From Anaeromyxobacter dehalogenans 2CP-C (GTDB lineage Bacteria > Myxococcota > Myxococcia > Myxococcales > Anaeromyxobacteraceae): DNA of 64,000 nucleotides. The position numbers and the translations under genes are program-made. How positions within the stretch are numbered: position 1 is the stretch's first letter; each line of letters begins with the position of its first letter. Shown here piece by piece: positions 28,343-37,039 of the stretch. The stretch is from contig NC_007760.1 in NCBI RefSeq assembly GCF_000013385.1, forward strand, positions 992,001 to 1,056,000, in the 5' to 3' direction. The notes beneath the pieces are model-generated. The model was not told the DNA's origin. It searched no databases and was given only the letters and a program-made list of their open reading frames with translations.

Positions 28343-28999
28343 ATGACCGCACGAATCTCGAGGCTCGCGCTCGGCGCGGCGCTGGCGCTGGCCGGCGCCA
28401 CCGCCGGCGCCCAGACACCGGGCGTTCCACGCCCGATCCCGCGGCAGCCGGCGACCACGCCGCCCGTCACGGCGGCGCCCGGGCAGCCGGCGGCGGGCCA
28501 GCCGGCGCTCACCGAGGACGCCCGCAACACGCTCGCCACGCTGCACCTGCGCAACGCGTTCGAGGTGGACGCCGGGCAGCTCGCGCAGCAGCAGGGCGCG
28601 TCGCAGCCGGTGAAGGACTTCGGCCGCACGCTCGAGCAGGACGCCCGCCGGGTGGACGGGGAGCTCGCGGCGCTGGTGCGCGAGCGCGGCCAGGACGTGA
28701 CGACGCTGCCGCTCCCGGAGCACGAGCGCGCCGGGCACCAGCAGATGATGGACCGGCTGCGCGCCGCGCAGGGCGAGGCGTTCGACCGCGAGCTGGTCCG
28801 CGCCGCCATCGACGTCGAGCAGCGCTACGTCCAGGACCTGAAGACGATGCGCAACCGGACGCCGGGCCAGGACCCGCGCCTGAAGAAGTGGCTGGACGAC
28901 ACCGAGAACGTGGCCGAGGCGCACCTCGCGGCGGCGCGCGCGCTGAAGCGCAGCCAGGACGGGCAGCGCGCGGCGCGCCGTCCGCCGGGCTCGCGCTAG
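28343..28999 (+). CDS. DUF4142 periplasmic protein
   Basis: A 218-residue exported protein: signal peptide (ISRLALGAALALAGATAGAQ), a Pro-rich linker (about 23-60), then the helical DUF4142 domain (LATLHLRNAFEVDAGQLAQQQGASQPVKDFGRTLEQDARRVDGEL ... AIDVEQRYVQDLKTM), a ferritin-like four-helix bundle of unknown role. Family members appear in stress and metal contexts, but no metal ligands stand out here. The ATG at 28343 has a GGAGGG site; an upstream start at 28325 would spoil the signal peptide. It overlaps the convergent MerR-TPR gene by 4 bp. Confidence 0.87.
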   Translation: MTARISRLALGAALALAGATAGAQTPGVPRPIPRQPATTPPVTAAPGQPAAGQPALTEDARNTLATLHLRNAFEVDAGQLAQQQGASQPVKDFGRTLEQDARRVDGELAALVRERGQDVTTLPLPEHERAGHQQMMDRLRAAQGEAFDRELVRAAIDVEQRYVQDLKTMRNRTPGQDPRLKKWLDDTENVAEAHLAAARALKRSQDGQRAARRPPGSR

Positions 29000-29820
29000 C
29001 CGGGGCGGAGGGCCGCGTCGAGGTGCCGGCGGGCATCCTCGGCGCGGCCCAGCCGTGTCAGGAGCCGGGCCGCGGCGCGGTGCGCCTCGGGGAGCGCCGG
29101 ATCCGCCTCGAGGGCGCGGGCGCACGCGAGCAGGGCCTCGTCGAGCAGGCCCTGGGCCTCGAGCGCCGCGGAGAGCTCCACGCCCGCGGGCGCGCGCAGC
29201 GCCGGGTCCTCGAGCGCCCGGCGCAGGTGCAGCTCCGCCGCGCGCGCGTCGCCGTCGTCGCGCAGCAGCAGCCGCCCCAGGTGCAGGTGCGCGCCGGCGT
29301 GATCCGGCGCGACCCCGAGCGCCTGCCGGTAGGCGGTGCGCGCCTCGGCGGGCGCCACGTCGTGCAGGTCGCGGCCCCACTGGAACCAGGCCTCGGCGTC
29401 GAGCGGCCGGACCCCGCGGCCGCGGCGGGCCGCCGCGCGCACCAGCGGGGCCACGCGCCGCGCCAGGTCGCCGACCCCGAAGTCGAGCAGCACCTGGCCC
29501 GTCTCCGGGTGCCAGCGCGCGCCGCCGTCGCGCACCACCACGCGCCCGCCCTCGGCGGCGACGTGGACCGACGCGAGCGAGCGGCCCTCGGGGAGCTGCG
29601 CCGCGAGCCGCCGCAGCGCGCGCCGCACCCGGGCCGGCCGCAGCCGCGCCTGCACCAGCCCGGCGGCCGCGCGCAGCAGCACGAGGTCCTGGAACGAGAA
29701 GCGCAGCTCGTTGCGCGGGCCGCGCCGCGCCGCCACGAAGCCGGCCCGCGCGAAGCGCCGGACCTCCGCCGGTGGGAGGCCGAGCATGCGGGCGACCTCG
29801 CGGGTGCGGTAACCCCACAT
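28996..29820 (-). CDS. MerR-type HTH protein with C-terminal TPR repeats
   Basis: A 274-residue protein. Residues 1-60 are a MerR-like winged helix (YRTREVARMLGLPPAEVRRFARAGFV ... LRFSFQDLVLLRAAAGLVQA); a middle segment (about 70-135) includes a short beta region (SVHVAAEGGRVVVRDGGARWHPETGQVLLDF); from about 140 TPR-type helices follow (AEAWFQWGRDLHDVAPAEARTAYRQALGVAPDHAGAHLHLGRLL). Fusion of MerR DNA binding to TPR is typical of Myxococcota and related groups. The ATG at 29820 has a weak site. Its targets are unknown; the divergent LigD-like gene starts 79 bp away. Confidence 0.82.
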   Translation of the reverse strand: MWGYRTREVARMLGLPPAEVRRFARAGFVAARRGPRNELRFSFQDLVLLRAAAGLVQARLRPARVRRALRRLAAQLPEGRSLASVHVAAEGGRVVVRDGGARWHPETGQVLLDFGVGDLARRVAPLVRAAARRGRGVRPLDAEAWFQWGRDLHDVAPAEARTAYRQALGVAPDHAGAHLHLGRLLLRDDGDARAAELHLRRALEDPALRAPAGVELSAALEAQGLLDEALLACARALEADPALPEAHRAAARLLTRLGRAEDARRHLDAALRPG

Positions 29821-29899
29821 ACGTCCGCCGAGGTTCGCACGCGCCGGCGGATCTGGGAAGCGCGGGCCGCGGGGGCGGCCGAGGGCTAGATCACCTCCG

Positions 29900-32110
29900 G
29901 TGCCCGACCGGCTGGAGCGATACCGCGCCATGCGCGACCCGGGCCGGACCCCGGAGCCGTTCGGCGGCCGCGGGCCCGGCGACGGCGAGCCCGGCCCGGC
30001 GCGGGCGTTCGTGGTGCAGAAGCACGCGGCCCGGCGGCTCCACTGGGACTTCCGGCTGGAGCTGGGCGGCACGCTGCGGAGCTGGGCCGTGCCGAAGGGC
30101 CCGTCCGCGGATCCGTCCGACCGCCGCATGGCGATCGAGGTCGAGGACCACCCCGTCGAGTACGCCGACTTCGAGGGGATCATCCCGGCGGGAAACTACG
30201 GCGCCGGGGCCGTGATCGTGTGGGATCGCGGCGCGTGGTGGCCGGTGGGCGATCCCGAGGACGGGCTGGCCCGCGGCAAGCTGGTGTTCCGGCTGCGCGG
30301 CCACAAGCTGCACGGAGAGTGGACGCTGGTCCGGACCCGCGCCGCGGAGGGCGGGAAGCGCGAGTGGCTGCTGCTGAAGCACCGCGGCGACCCGTTCGCC
30401 GGGCCGGGGCGGCCGTTCCCGGAGGCGTCGGTGCTCTCCGGCCGAACGGTGGAGGAGCTCGCGGCCGGGACGAGCCGGGCCGAGGCGGCCGCGCGCGAGG
30501 CCGCGCGCCTCGGCGCGCCGGAGCGCCCGCTCCCGGCGCGAGGGGTGGCGCCCATGATGCCCGGCGCGCGGCGCCCGCCGTTCGACCGCGCGGGCTGGAT
30601 CTTCGAGGTGGCGCAGGGAGGCCAGCGCGTGTCGGCGCGCCGCGAGGGCATGGGGGCGGTGCTGCGCACGCCGGGGGGCGAGGAGCTCGCCGCGCGCTTC
30701 CCCGAGGTGGCGCTCGCCGTGGCGCTCCTGCCGGCGGATCCGGTGCTCGACGGGGAGCTGGTCGTGCTCGACGACGACGGACGCGCGTCGCCGGAGGCGC
30801 TGGAGGCGCGCGCCCGGGCCGCCACGGGCGCGGCCGCAGGCGCCGCGCTGGAGCGGCCGGCGACCCTGTTCGCGTTCGACCTGCTGGCGCTGGGCGGGCG
30901 CGACCTGCGCCGCCTGGCGCTCGCGGATCGCAAGCGGCTGCTCGCCGAGGTCGCGCCGGCGGTCGGGGCGGTGCGCTTCGCCGGCCACGTCGAGCGGGCG
31001 GGGCGCGCGCTCCACCGCGAGGCGGAGCGCCGGGGCCTCCCCGGCGTGCTCGCCCGCCGCGCCGCGGCGCCCTACCGGGCAGGCCGATCCGCCGACTGGG
31101 TCCTCGTGCCGGCCGCTGCAGGCCCTGCGCCGCGCCGCCCGCCGCCGGGCGTCCGGTCGAGGCCGCCGGCCGCGCCACGCTCCCGCGGGCCGGAACGCAG
31201 CGTGAACGTGACCCACCCGGAGAAGGTCTGCTTCCCGGAGGACGGGATCACCAGGGGCGATCTGCTCGCCTACCACCGGGCCATCGCGCCGTTCATGCTG
31301 CCGTTCCTGGCCGACCGTCCGCTGGTGCTCACCCGCTTCCCGGACGGCATCCACGGCCGGAGCTTCCTCCAGGAGGACGCGCCCGCGTGGCGGCCGTCCT
31401 GGCTGCGCGCGGTGCCGGTGCACGCGGAGGGCGGCCGCGCCGCCGAGCACCTCGTGGTGGACGACGCCGACGGCCTCGCCTGGCTGGTGAACCAGGGGGC
31501 GATCCCCTTCGACGTGCTGGCGGGCCGCGCGGGCGCGCTGGAGCGGCCGGACTGGTGCGTGGTGGAGCTCGACGCGGCCGGCGCGCCGTTCGCGCAGGTG
31601 GTGCGGGTGGCGCGCGCGCTCCACGCGCTCTGCGCCGCCGCCGGGCTGCCGAGCCACGCGAAGACCGCCGGGGAGCGGGGGCTCGACGTGCTCGTCCCGC
31701 TCGGCGGCCAGCTCACGCACGCGCAGGCGCGGACGCTGGCCGAGCTGCTGGCGCGGACGGTCGAGGCGGAGCTGCCCGGGCTCGCCACCACCGCCCGCAC
31801 GGCCGCGGCGCGCGGCGGACGCGTGCACCTCGACTGCCTGCGGAACGGCCACGGCGCGGCCATCCCGGCGCCCTACACGGTCCTGCCGCGGCCGGGCGCG
31901 CCGGTGTCCACGCCGCTGCGCTGGAGCGAGGTGAACGCCCGCCTCGACCCGGCGCGGTTCACCGTCCGGACCGTTCCCGCGCGCGCGGCCCGGCTCGGCG
32001 CGGATCCGCTCCGGCCCGTCCTGACCGAGCGCCCCGACCTGCTGCGCGCGCTCGCGCGCCTGCGGGCGCGGCCGGGTGCGGCCGGCCGGCGCGCCGCTCG
32101 CCGGCCTTGA
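29900..32110 (+). CDS. LigD-like protein: intact phosphoesterase, inactive ligase module, divergent polymerase
   Basis: A 736-residue protein laid out like LigD of bacterial end joining, PE-ligase-Pol. The 3'-phosphoesterase domain keeps all expected residues (His42, His48, Asp50, Arg52 in KHAARRLHWDFR; His84 and Tyr88 in DHPVEY). The ligase nucleotidyltransferase motif I, normally ExKxDGxR, reads EVAQGGQR at 236-243: the catalytic Lys is Ala and the Asp is Gly. The OB-fold is missing, since the polymerase begins right after about residue 430. In the polymerase the DLD metal motif reads ELD (Glu556, Asp558), QKH reads QED (491-493), and other residues differ. GTG start at 29900. No Ku gene is in the window. 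Confidence 0.85.
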   Translation: MPDRLERYRAMRDPGRTPEPFGGRGPGDGEPGPARAFVVQKHAARRLHWDFRLELGGTLRSWAVPKGPSADPSDRRMAIEVEDHPVEYADFEGIIPAGNYGAGAVIVWDRGAWWPVGDPEDGLARGKLVFRLRGHKLHGEWTLVRTRAAEGGKREWLLLKHRGDPFAGPGRPFPEASVLSGRTVEELAAGTSRAEAAAREAARLGAPERPLPARGVAPMMPGARRPPFDRAGWIFEVAQGGQRVSARREGMGAVLRTPGGEELAARFPEVALAVALLPADPVLDGELVVLDDDGRASPEALEARARAATGAAAGAALERPATLFAFDLLALGGRDLRRLALADRKRLLAEVAPAVGAVRFAGHVERAGRALHREAERRGLPGVLARRAAAPYRAGRSADWVLVPAAAGPAPRRPPPGVRSRPPAAPRSRGPERSVNVTHPEKVCFPEDGITRGDLLAYHRAIAPFMLPFLADRPLVLTRFPDGIHGRSFLQEDAPAWRPSWLRAVPVHAEGGRAAEHLVVDDADGLAWLVNQGAIPFDVLAGRAGALERPDWCVVELDAAGAPFAQVVRVARALHALCAAAGLPSHAKTAGERGLDVLVPLGGQLTHAQARTLAELLARTVEAELPGLATTARTAAARGGRVHLDCLRNGHGAAIPAPYTVLPRPGAPVSTPLRWSEVNARLDPARFTVRTVPARAARLGADPLRPVLTERPDLLRALARLRARPGAAGRRAARRP

Positions 32111-32271
32111 CGCGCCGCACGCCTGCGGATGCGACGCGCCGCCGCGCGCGCCGCCTCCTGGCGCCCCGCGCGCATGTGGGGGCAGGTGGCCGAACCCCGC
32201 CGGGGGGCCGACTTTGCGGCAATGTGCCGTTCGAAGCGCAATCGCTCGCGCAATGAATGTCGAAGGGAGCG

Positions 32272-32299
32272 TGGACAATCAATGCGGATGGACTATGTT
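32272..32299 (+). promoter_or_regulatory. Sigma-70-type promoter for the 112-residue protein
   Basis: TGGACA at 32272-32277 and TATGTT at 32294-32299 are separated by 16 bases, close to the -35/-10 consensus, in an AT-richer patch. The start would fall near 32306, about 20 bases before the ATG. The -35 is also within an inverted repeat, GTGGAC (32271-32276) with GTCCAC (32302-32307), which brackets the promoter and could be an operator. Confidence 0.55.
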
Positions 32300-32324
32300 T
32301 CGTCCACACCCGAGGGAAACGCCC

Positions 32325-32663
32325 ATGCCGAGACCCGCCCGCGAGACCTCCATCGACGCCATCATCCGAGAGACCGCCGACCGCGTGGTCGAGCGGATCT
32401 CCGCCGCCATCGCCCGCCAGGTCGGCGATCTCGTGCAGGACGGGATCCAGCGCGAGATGGCCGCGGGCCGCGCCGGGCGGCCCGTGCGCACCAGCCGGCG
32501 CCGCGTCGAGATCACCCGCTGGGTGGCCGACGCGCGCGCGCGCCGCGTGCCGAACTTCGTGATCGAGGCGACCGGCCTCGACACCAAGAAGAAGATCGTG
32601 GCCCGCTTCGGCGAGAACGCGGCGTTCGAGAAGGGCAAGCCGCTGCCGCGCGCCCGCGCCTGA
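32325..32663 (+). CDS. Small basic helical protein, function unknown
   Basis: A 112-residue protein. The N-terminal half is an amphipathic helix (IDAIIRETADRVVERISAAIARQVGDLVQDGIQREM), then a basic segment with an AT-hook-like GRP core (AGRAGRPVRTSRRR), then a conserved-looking end (ITRWVADARARRVPNFVIEATGLDTKKKIVARFGENAAFEKGKPLP). I do not recognise the family; the composition suggests nucleic acid binding. The ATG at 32325 follows a GAGGG site and a good promoter. Starts further upstream run through non-coding sequence. It converges on the next gene with 4 bp between stops. Confidence 0.6.
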   Translation: MPRPARETSIDAIIRETADRVVERISAAIARQVGDLVQDGIQREMAAGRAGRPVRTSRRRVEITRWVADARARRVPNFVIEATGLDTKKKIVARFGENAAFEKGKPLPRARA

Positions 32664-32667
32664 CGGC

Positions 32668-32937
32668 TCAGCGCCGGACCAGGCCCGCCACCAGCCCCGC
32701 CCGCTCCAGCGCCTCGACGCCGCGGTCGGCGTCGGGCGCGTCCAGCCAGAACCCGACCCCCCGGCGCCGCGCGCGGAACGCGCTCGGCGGCGCCAGGTCC
32801 TCGGTCTCGGCGCCGTACTCCAGCCCCGCGCCGTCCAGCGCCTGCTCCACCGCCTGCGCCTCCTCGAGCCGCGCCGCGAGGTAGACGCGCACGATCTCGG
32901 TGCCCTCCTCGAAAGCCTCCATCGGGATGCGTGCCAT
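32668..32937 (-). CDS. Small DUF2007-like protein
   Basis: An 89-residue soluble protein with a ferredoxin-like pattern: EIVRVYLAARLEEAQAVEQALDGAGLEYGAETED, then GVGFWLDAPDADRGVEALERAGLVAGLV. This resembles DUF2007-type putative signal-transducing domains, which are PII/ACT-like in size, but the match is weak and I infer it from pattern only. The ATG at 32937 is preceded by a GGAGGAACC site. It is divergent from the MscS gene, 63 bp apart. Confidence 0.65.
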   Translation of the reverse strand: MARIPMEAFEEGTEIVRVYLAARLEEAQAVEQALDGAGLEYGAETEDLAPPSAFRARRRGVGFWLDAPDADRGVEALERAGLVAGLVRR

Positions 32938-33000
32938 CCGGTTCCTCCGGCGCCAATGTAACCCGCCGCGCCGCCCGCGCCCGCGCTATCCTCCCCCGCC

Positions 33001-34296
33001 ATGACGCGATCCTCCCTCGCCCTCGCAGGCGCCGCCCTCGCGCTGGCGCTCGCGGCCGCGCCCGCAGCCGCCCAGCCGGACGCGGCCGGGGCCCCGCCCG
33101 CCGCCGCGACGTCCCCCCGGGACGCGGCCGCCACCCCGGCGCGCGCGCCGCGCGTGGAGGTGCGGGTCGAGCCGCAGGGCGACGCGCGCCCGTTCTTCGA
33201 GGCGCACCTGCCGGCGCCGCTCCGGGAGCGCGGGCCGCGCGGCCTGCTGTGGTGGCAGTGGCTCGCGATGCCGGTGCTGGTCGTGCTCGCGATGGCGCTC
33301 GGGTCCGTGCTCGGCTGGGCCACGCGCCAGGTGCTCGGCCACCTCGCCGCGCGCACCCGCACGACCTGGGACGACCTGCTGCTCCAGCGCATCGCGAGCC
33401 CGCTCACCGCGCTGTGGGCGGTCGGCCTGGTCACCGCGATGCTCCCGTGGCTGGTCCTGCCCGACGGGGCCGCCACGGTGGTGCACCACCTGCTGCGCGC
33501 CGTCGCGTTCCTGGTGGTGTTCTGGGGCGCCTACCGCTCGGTGGGCGTCGCGTTCCAGGCCATGGCGCAGGCGCCGCGCACCGCCGCGAACCCGGGGCTG
33601 GCCGCGTTCCTCCCGGTCGGCCGCAAGATCTCGAAGGCGGCGGTGGTCGCCATCGGCCTCATCTCGGTGCTGAACGAGCTCGGGTTCCAGGTGGCGAGCC
33701 TCCTCGCCGGCCTCGGCATCGGCGGCATCGCGGTGGCGTTCGGCGCCCAGAAGACCGTCGAGAACCTGTTCGGCTCGGTGTCCATCGGCGTGGACCAGCC
33801 GTTCCGGCAGGGCGACTACGTGAACGTGGAGGGCGTCACCGGGACGGTGGAGTCGATCGGCATGCGCTCGACGCGCATCCGCACGCTGGACCGGACGCTC
33901 GTCACGATCCCGAACGGCAAGCTCTCCGAGATGCGCAGCGAGACGTTCGGCGCGCGCGATCGCATCCGCCTCTCGCTCAACCTGGGCCTGTCCTACGGGA
34001 CCACGGCCGCGCAGATGCGCGAGGTGATCCGCCGGGTGGACGCGCTGCTGCGCGCGCACCCGAAGGTCCACCCGGAGGGCATCGGCGTGCGGTTCACGGC
34101 GCTGCTCGACTCGACGCTCAACGTCGAGGTGCTGGCCTGGTTCCGCACCACCGACTGGAACGAGTTCTGCGAGATCCGCACCGAGGTGCTGCTGCAGATC
34201 ATGGAGGCGGTGGAGGGGGCCGGATCGTCGTTCGCGTTCCCGACCCGCACCGTCCAGCTCGTGTCGGAGGACGGCGCCGAACGGGCGCGCCGGTAG
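33001..34296 (+). CDS. MscS-family mechanosensitive channel
   Basis: A 431-residue channel. A signal peptide (LALAGAALALALAAAPAAAQ) and a Pro/Ala-rich periplasmic stretch of about 60 residues precede five membrane helices. The pore-lining TM3 and the following domain are canonical: LLAGLGIGGIAVAFGAQKTVENLFGSVSIGVDQPFRQGDYV, residues about 236-275, then the beta-domain VEGVTGTVESIGMRSTRIRTLDRTLVTIPNG and the C-terminal alpha/beta domain. It releases solutes on membrane tension during hypo-osmotic shock. There is no clear ribosome site before the ATG. Confidence 0.92.
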   Translation: MTRSSLALAGAALALALAAAPAAAQPDAAGAPPAAATSPRDAAATPARAPRVEVRVEPQGDARPFFEAHLPAPLRERGPRGLLWWQWLAMPVLVVLAMALGSVLGWATRQVLGHLAARTRTTWDDLLLQRIASPLTALWAVGLVTAMLPWLVLPDGAATVVHHLLRAVAFLVVFWGAYRSVGVAFQAMAQAPRTAANPGLAAFLPVGRKISKAAVVAIGLISVLNELGFQVASLLAGLGIGGIAVAFGAQKTVENLFGSVSIGVDQPFRQGDYVNVEGVTGTVESIGMRSTRIRTLDRTLVTIPNGKLSEMRSETFGARDRIRLSLNLGLSYGTTAAQMREVIRRVDALLRAHPKVHPEGIGVRFTALLDSTLNVEVLAWFRTTDWNEFCEIRTEVLLQIMEAVEGAGSSFAFPTRTVQLVSEDGAERARR

Positions 34297-34329
34297 GAGC
34301 AGGGCGCAGGCGGGCCTCCCCGCAAAGAC

Positions 34330-34359
34330 GAAGGGCCCGGCGTCGCCGCCGGGCCCTTC
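34330..34359 (-). terminator. Intrinsic terminator after tRNA-Ala
   Basis: A perfect 13-bp stem, GAAGGGCCCGGCG (34330-34342) with CGCCGGGCCCTTC (34347-34359), with a TCGC loop on the plus strand. On the minus strand it follows the tRNA CCA end by five bases and is followed by GTCTTTG, a short T-run. It also lies 34 bp downstream of the MscS stop and may serve both strands. Confidence 0.75.
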
Positions 34360-34364
34360 GAGAT

Positions 34365-34440
34365 TGGTGGAGCTGATCGGGATCGAACCGACGACCTCTA
34401 GAGTGCGATTCTAGCGCTCTCCCAGCTGAGCTACAGCCCC
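34365..34440 (-). tRNA. tRNA-Ala (anticodon CGC)
   Basis: The minus strand folds as a complete 76-base tRNA with encoded CCA. The acceptor GGGGCTG pairs with CAGCTCC and includes the G3-U70 wobble that defines alanine identity. The D arm (GCTC ... GAGC), an anticodon arm with stem CTAGA/TCTAG and loop ATCGCAC, giving anticodon CGC for GCG codons, and the T arm (GGTTCGATCC) are all standard. GCG is heavily used in this genome, so a dedicated CGC tRNA makes sense. Confidence 0.96.
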
Positions 34441-34472
34441 ACGAAGACTTCCCCGAGGTCAGGGGACGCCTT

Positions 34473-34501
34473 CTCTAACGGTTCCGGCCGGGGGGTGTCA
34501 A
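34473..34501 (-). promoter_or_regulatory. Promoter of tRNA-Ala(CGC)
   Basis: On the minus strand a perfect TTGACA (34501-34496) is followed after 17 bases by TTAGAG (34478-34473), a weak -10. The mature 5' end of the tRNA lies about 33 bases further, leaving a short leader for RNase P. The strong -35 and correct spacing support it. Confidence 0.5.
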
Positions 34502-34545
34502 GCACCGTCTGACGCACCGGCCTCGATGCTATGTTGGACTCCCCC

Positions 34546-36816
34546 ATGCGCACGCCTGGAAAGCCCCTCACGCCCGCAGAGCTGTCGGCGCTCGAGCACG
34601 CCTTCGCCTCCGATCCCGCCTCGGACGCCTACCGTCCCTTGACCGAGGCATACCTCGCCGCCGGCCGGTTCATGGAGGCGATGGTCGTCTGCAAGAAGGG
34701 CGTGAAGGCGCACCCCGACGATCCCGCCGCCAAGGTGCTGCTGGCGCGCGTCTACGCCGAGCAGGGGAAGGATCGGAAGGCGCTCGAGGAGCTCGGCGCC
34801 GTGCTCGCGGCCTTCCCCACGTTCGCGGCCGCGAACCAGCTCGCCGGCGTGCTCCACCTCCGGCTGGGTGAGCGGGAGGCGGGAGAGGCGGCGCTGCGCC
34901 GCGCCGCCGACGCCGCGCCGAACGACCCGGAGATCCGGGCGCTGCTGGAGAAGCACGGCGTCGGACCCGCCGCGCCCGCCGTGCCCGCGGCCCCGGCGCG
35001 GCCGGCCGCGCCAGCCACGCCGGCCGGCGCCGGTGGACCGCCCGTCGCGCCGCGCGTAACGGCGCCGGCCCAGCGCCCGCCCGCTCCCCCGCCCGCGCGC
35101 CCGCAGGCGCCGGGCGCGCCGGCCGCGGCCGAGCGTTCCGAGGAGGTGCCGCTGCCGACGCCGCCGCCCACGCAGGCGAGCGGCGCCGCGTACGCGCAGC
35201 AGCTCGCGGAGAAGTACGGCACGCAGACCTTCCAGATCCCGCACTCGCGCCAGCCGAAGCGCGCCGGCCGCGGGCCCATCGTGGCGACGGTGGCGCTCGC
35301 CGTCGCCCTGGCGGTCGCGCTGGGCGGCTGGGCGCTCTACAGCAAGGCGCGCAAGGAGCGGATCGAGGCGATCGACCGGCTGCTCCGCGAGACGCGCGAG
35401 CTGGTGGACCGCGACGCCTACGCCGCCTACGGCGAGGCGGCCGCCAAGCTCCAGGACATCCTGAAGCGCGACCGCGACGCGCTCGCCGGCCACGCGTTCC
35501 TCGCGTACGTGGACGCGATCCGCTGGGCCGAGCACGGCGACGGCGACGCCGTGCGCGACGAGGCGATGCGCCAGGTGGACGCGGCGCGAAAGCTCGGCCG
35601 CCACTCGCACCTCGTGGCGGCGGAGGCGTACCTGCGCGCGAGCTCGGGCGACGCGGCCGGCGCGAAGCAGGCGCTCGACGCGGTGCTGGGCGGCGAGGAC
35701 GGCTCGCAGAGCCCGTTCCTGCTCGCGGTGCTCGGCGCGGTGCAGCTGCGCGCCGGCGACCTCGACGCGGCGCGGGACGCGCTCACCCGCGCGCAGCAGG
35801 CGAACCCGGGCGACGCCCGGACCGCCTGGCTGCTGGCCGAGCAGTTCCGGCGGCGCGGCGAGGGCTACGAGCTGCAGGCGTCCGGCTACTACGACTACGC
35901 GCTGCGGATCCAGAAGGAGCACCTGCCGTCGATCCTGGGCAAGGCGCTGGTGGTGCTCGGCCGCGGCCAGCTCGACGAGGCGGCGCGCGCCGCCGCGCTG
36001 GTCCTCGCGCCGCAGGCCGGCGCCTCGAAGCCGCAGCAGGCCCTCGCGCACGCGGTCCGCGCCGGCGTGCTCGGCGCGCACGGCAAGGCCGCCGAGGCGG
36101 CGTCGGAGGAGCAGGCCGCCGCGAAGCTCGACCCGTCCAGCCCGGAGATCCCGTGGCTGGTCGGCCAGCGCAAGCTGCGCGCCGGCGACGCGGCCGGGGC
36201 GGTGGAGGCGTTCCAGCGCGCGGTGTCGCTCGACGACCGCCGCGTCTCGCTCTACGCCGACCTGGTGCGGGCGCAGCTCGCGCAGGAGGGTGGCGCGCAG
36301 CGCGCCCTCGAGACGCTGAAGCGGGCCGTGGCCCGCGTGGGCGAGAGCCCGCGCCTCGCGCTGCTGCTCGGCGACGCCTACCGCGCGGCGGGCGACGCCG
36401 ACCTGGCGCGCGGCCAGTACGAGAAGGCCATCGCGCTCGGCAAGCCGTTCCCCGACGCGCGCGTCGCGCTGGCGCGGCTGCACCGCGACCGCAACAACGT
36501 CCCCGGCGCGCTGGTGGAGCTGACGCAGGCCATCGACGAGTACGGCCAGGGCGGCGCCGGCGGCGCGGCCGCGGCCTACGTGGAGATGGCGGACGTGGAG
36601 CGCGCGCGCGGCGCGCGCGCCGACGTCGTGGCCGACCTGTACCGCAAGGCGCTCGAGAAGGACCCGGCGAGCTGCGAGGCGCTCTGGGGCGCCGGCAAGC
36701 TCGAGCACGACGCGAACAAGCTCGCGGACGCCAAGACCAAGCTGGGCGCCTACGCGAAGCTGTGCCCGCGCGCGCCCCACGCGGCCGAGGCCGCGCGCCT
36801 CGCCGGCGGGAACTGA
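34546..36816 (+). CDS. Membrane-anchored TPR-repeat protein
   Basis: A 756-residue protein. The N-terminal about 150 residues are TPR (AYRPLTEAYLAAGRFMEAMVVCKKGVKAHPDDPAAKVLLARVYAEQG), followed by a Pro/Ala linker, one transmembrane helix near residues 250-268 (VATVALAVALAVALGGWALY), and about 490 residues of TPR-like repeats (FLLAVLGAVQLRAGDLDAARDALTRAQQANPGDARTAWLLAEQFRRRG and others). The topology puts one TPR block in the cytosol and one outside. This layout occurs in Myxococcota and may serve as an assembly scaffold. An ATG at 34531 would add five residues; a TATGTT at 34530-34535 could be a -10 box, making the leader very short. Partners are unknown. Confidence 0.85.
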   Translation: MRTPGKPLTPAELSALEHAFASDPASDAYRPLTEAYLAAGRFMEAMVVCKKGVKAHPDDPAAKVLLARVYAEQGKDRKALEELGAVLAAFPTFAAANQLAGVLHLRLGEREAGEAALRRAADAAPNDPEIRALLEKHGVGPAAPAVPAAPARPAAPATPAGAGGPPVAPRVTAPAQRPPAPPPARPQAPGAPAAAERSEEVPLPTPPPTQASGAAYAQQLAEKYGTQTFQIPHSRQPKRAGRGPIVATVALAVALAVALGGWALYSKARKERIEAIDRLLRETRELVDRDAYAAYGEAAAKLQDILKRDRDALAGHAFLAYVDAIRWAEHGDGDAVRDEAMRQVDAARKLGRHSHLVAAEAYLRASSGDAAGAKQALDAVLGGEDGSQSPFLLAVLGAVQLRAGDLDAARDALTRAQQANPGDARTAWLLAEQFRRRGEGYELQASGYYDYALRIQKEHLPSILGKALVVLGRGQLDEAARAAALVLAPQAGASKPQQALAHAVRAGVLGAHGKAAEAASEEQAAAKLDPSSPEIPWLVGQRKLRAGDAAGAVEAFQRAVSLDDRRVSLYADLVRAQLAQEGGAQRALETLKRAVARVGESPRLALLLGDAYRAAGDADLARGQYEKAIALGKPFPDARVALARLHRDRNNVPGALVELTQAIDEYGQGGAGGAAAAYVEMADVERARGARADVVADLYRKALEKDPASCEALWGAGKLEHDANKLADAKTKLGAYAKLCPRAPHAAEAARLAGGN

Positions 36817-37039
36817 TCGGGGCGCCTCCTCGCAGGCGCCCGCGATCGCGCCGGTTTCGGCGCGCTCGACGCGGGGCGCGGCCGCCGCGCGCACCCGTAC
36901 GATGCGTGACGGGCGGGAACGCGGTGGGGCGCGCAGCCCCGCCCGCTGTCGCTCGCGCCTGGGATTGTCCCCTCGCCCTGCGTGACAGAGACTCCCGGTG
37001 TTCTGAGCGGCTCGTGAAGGCGCTCCGGGGGAGAATGAC

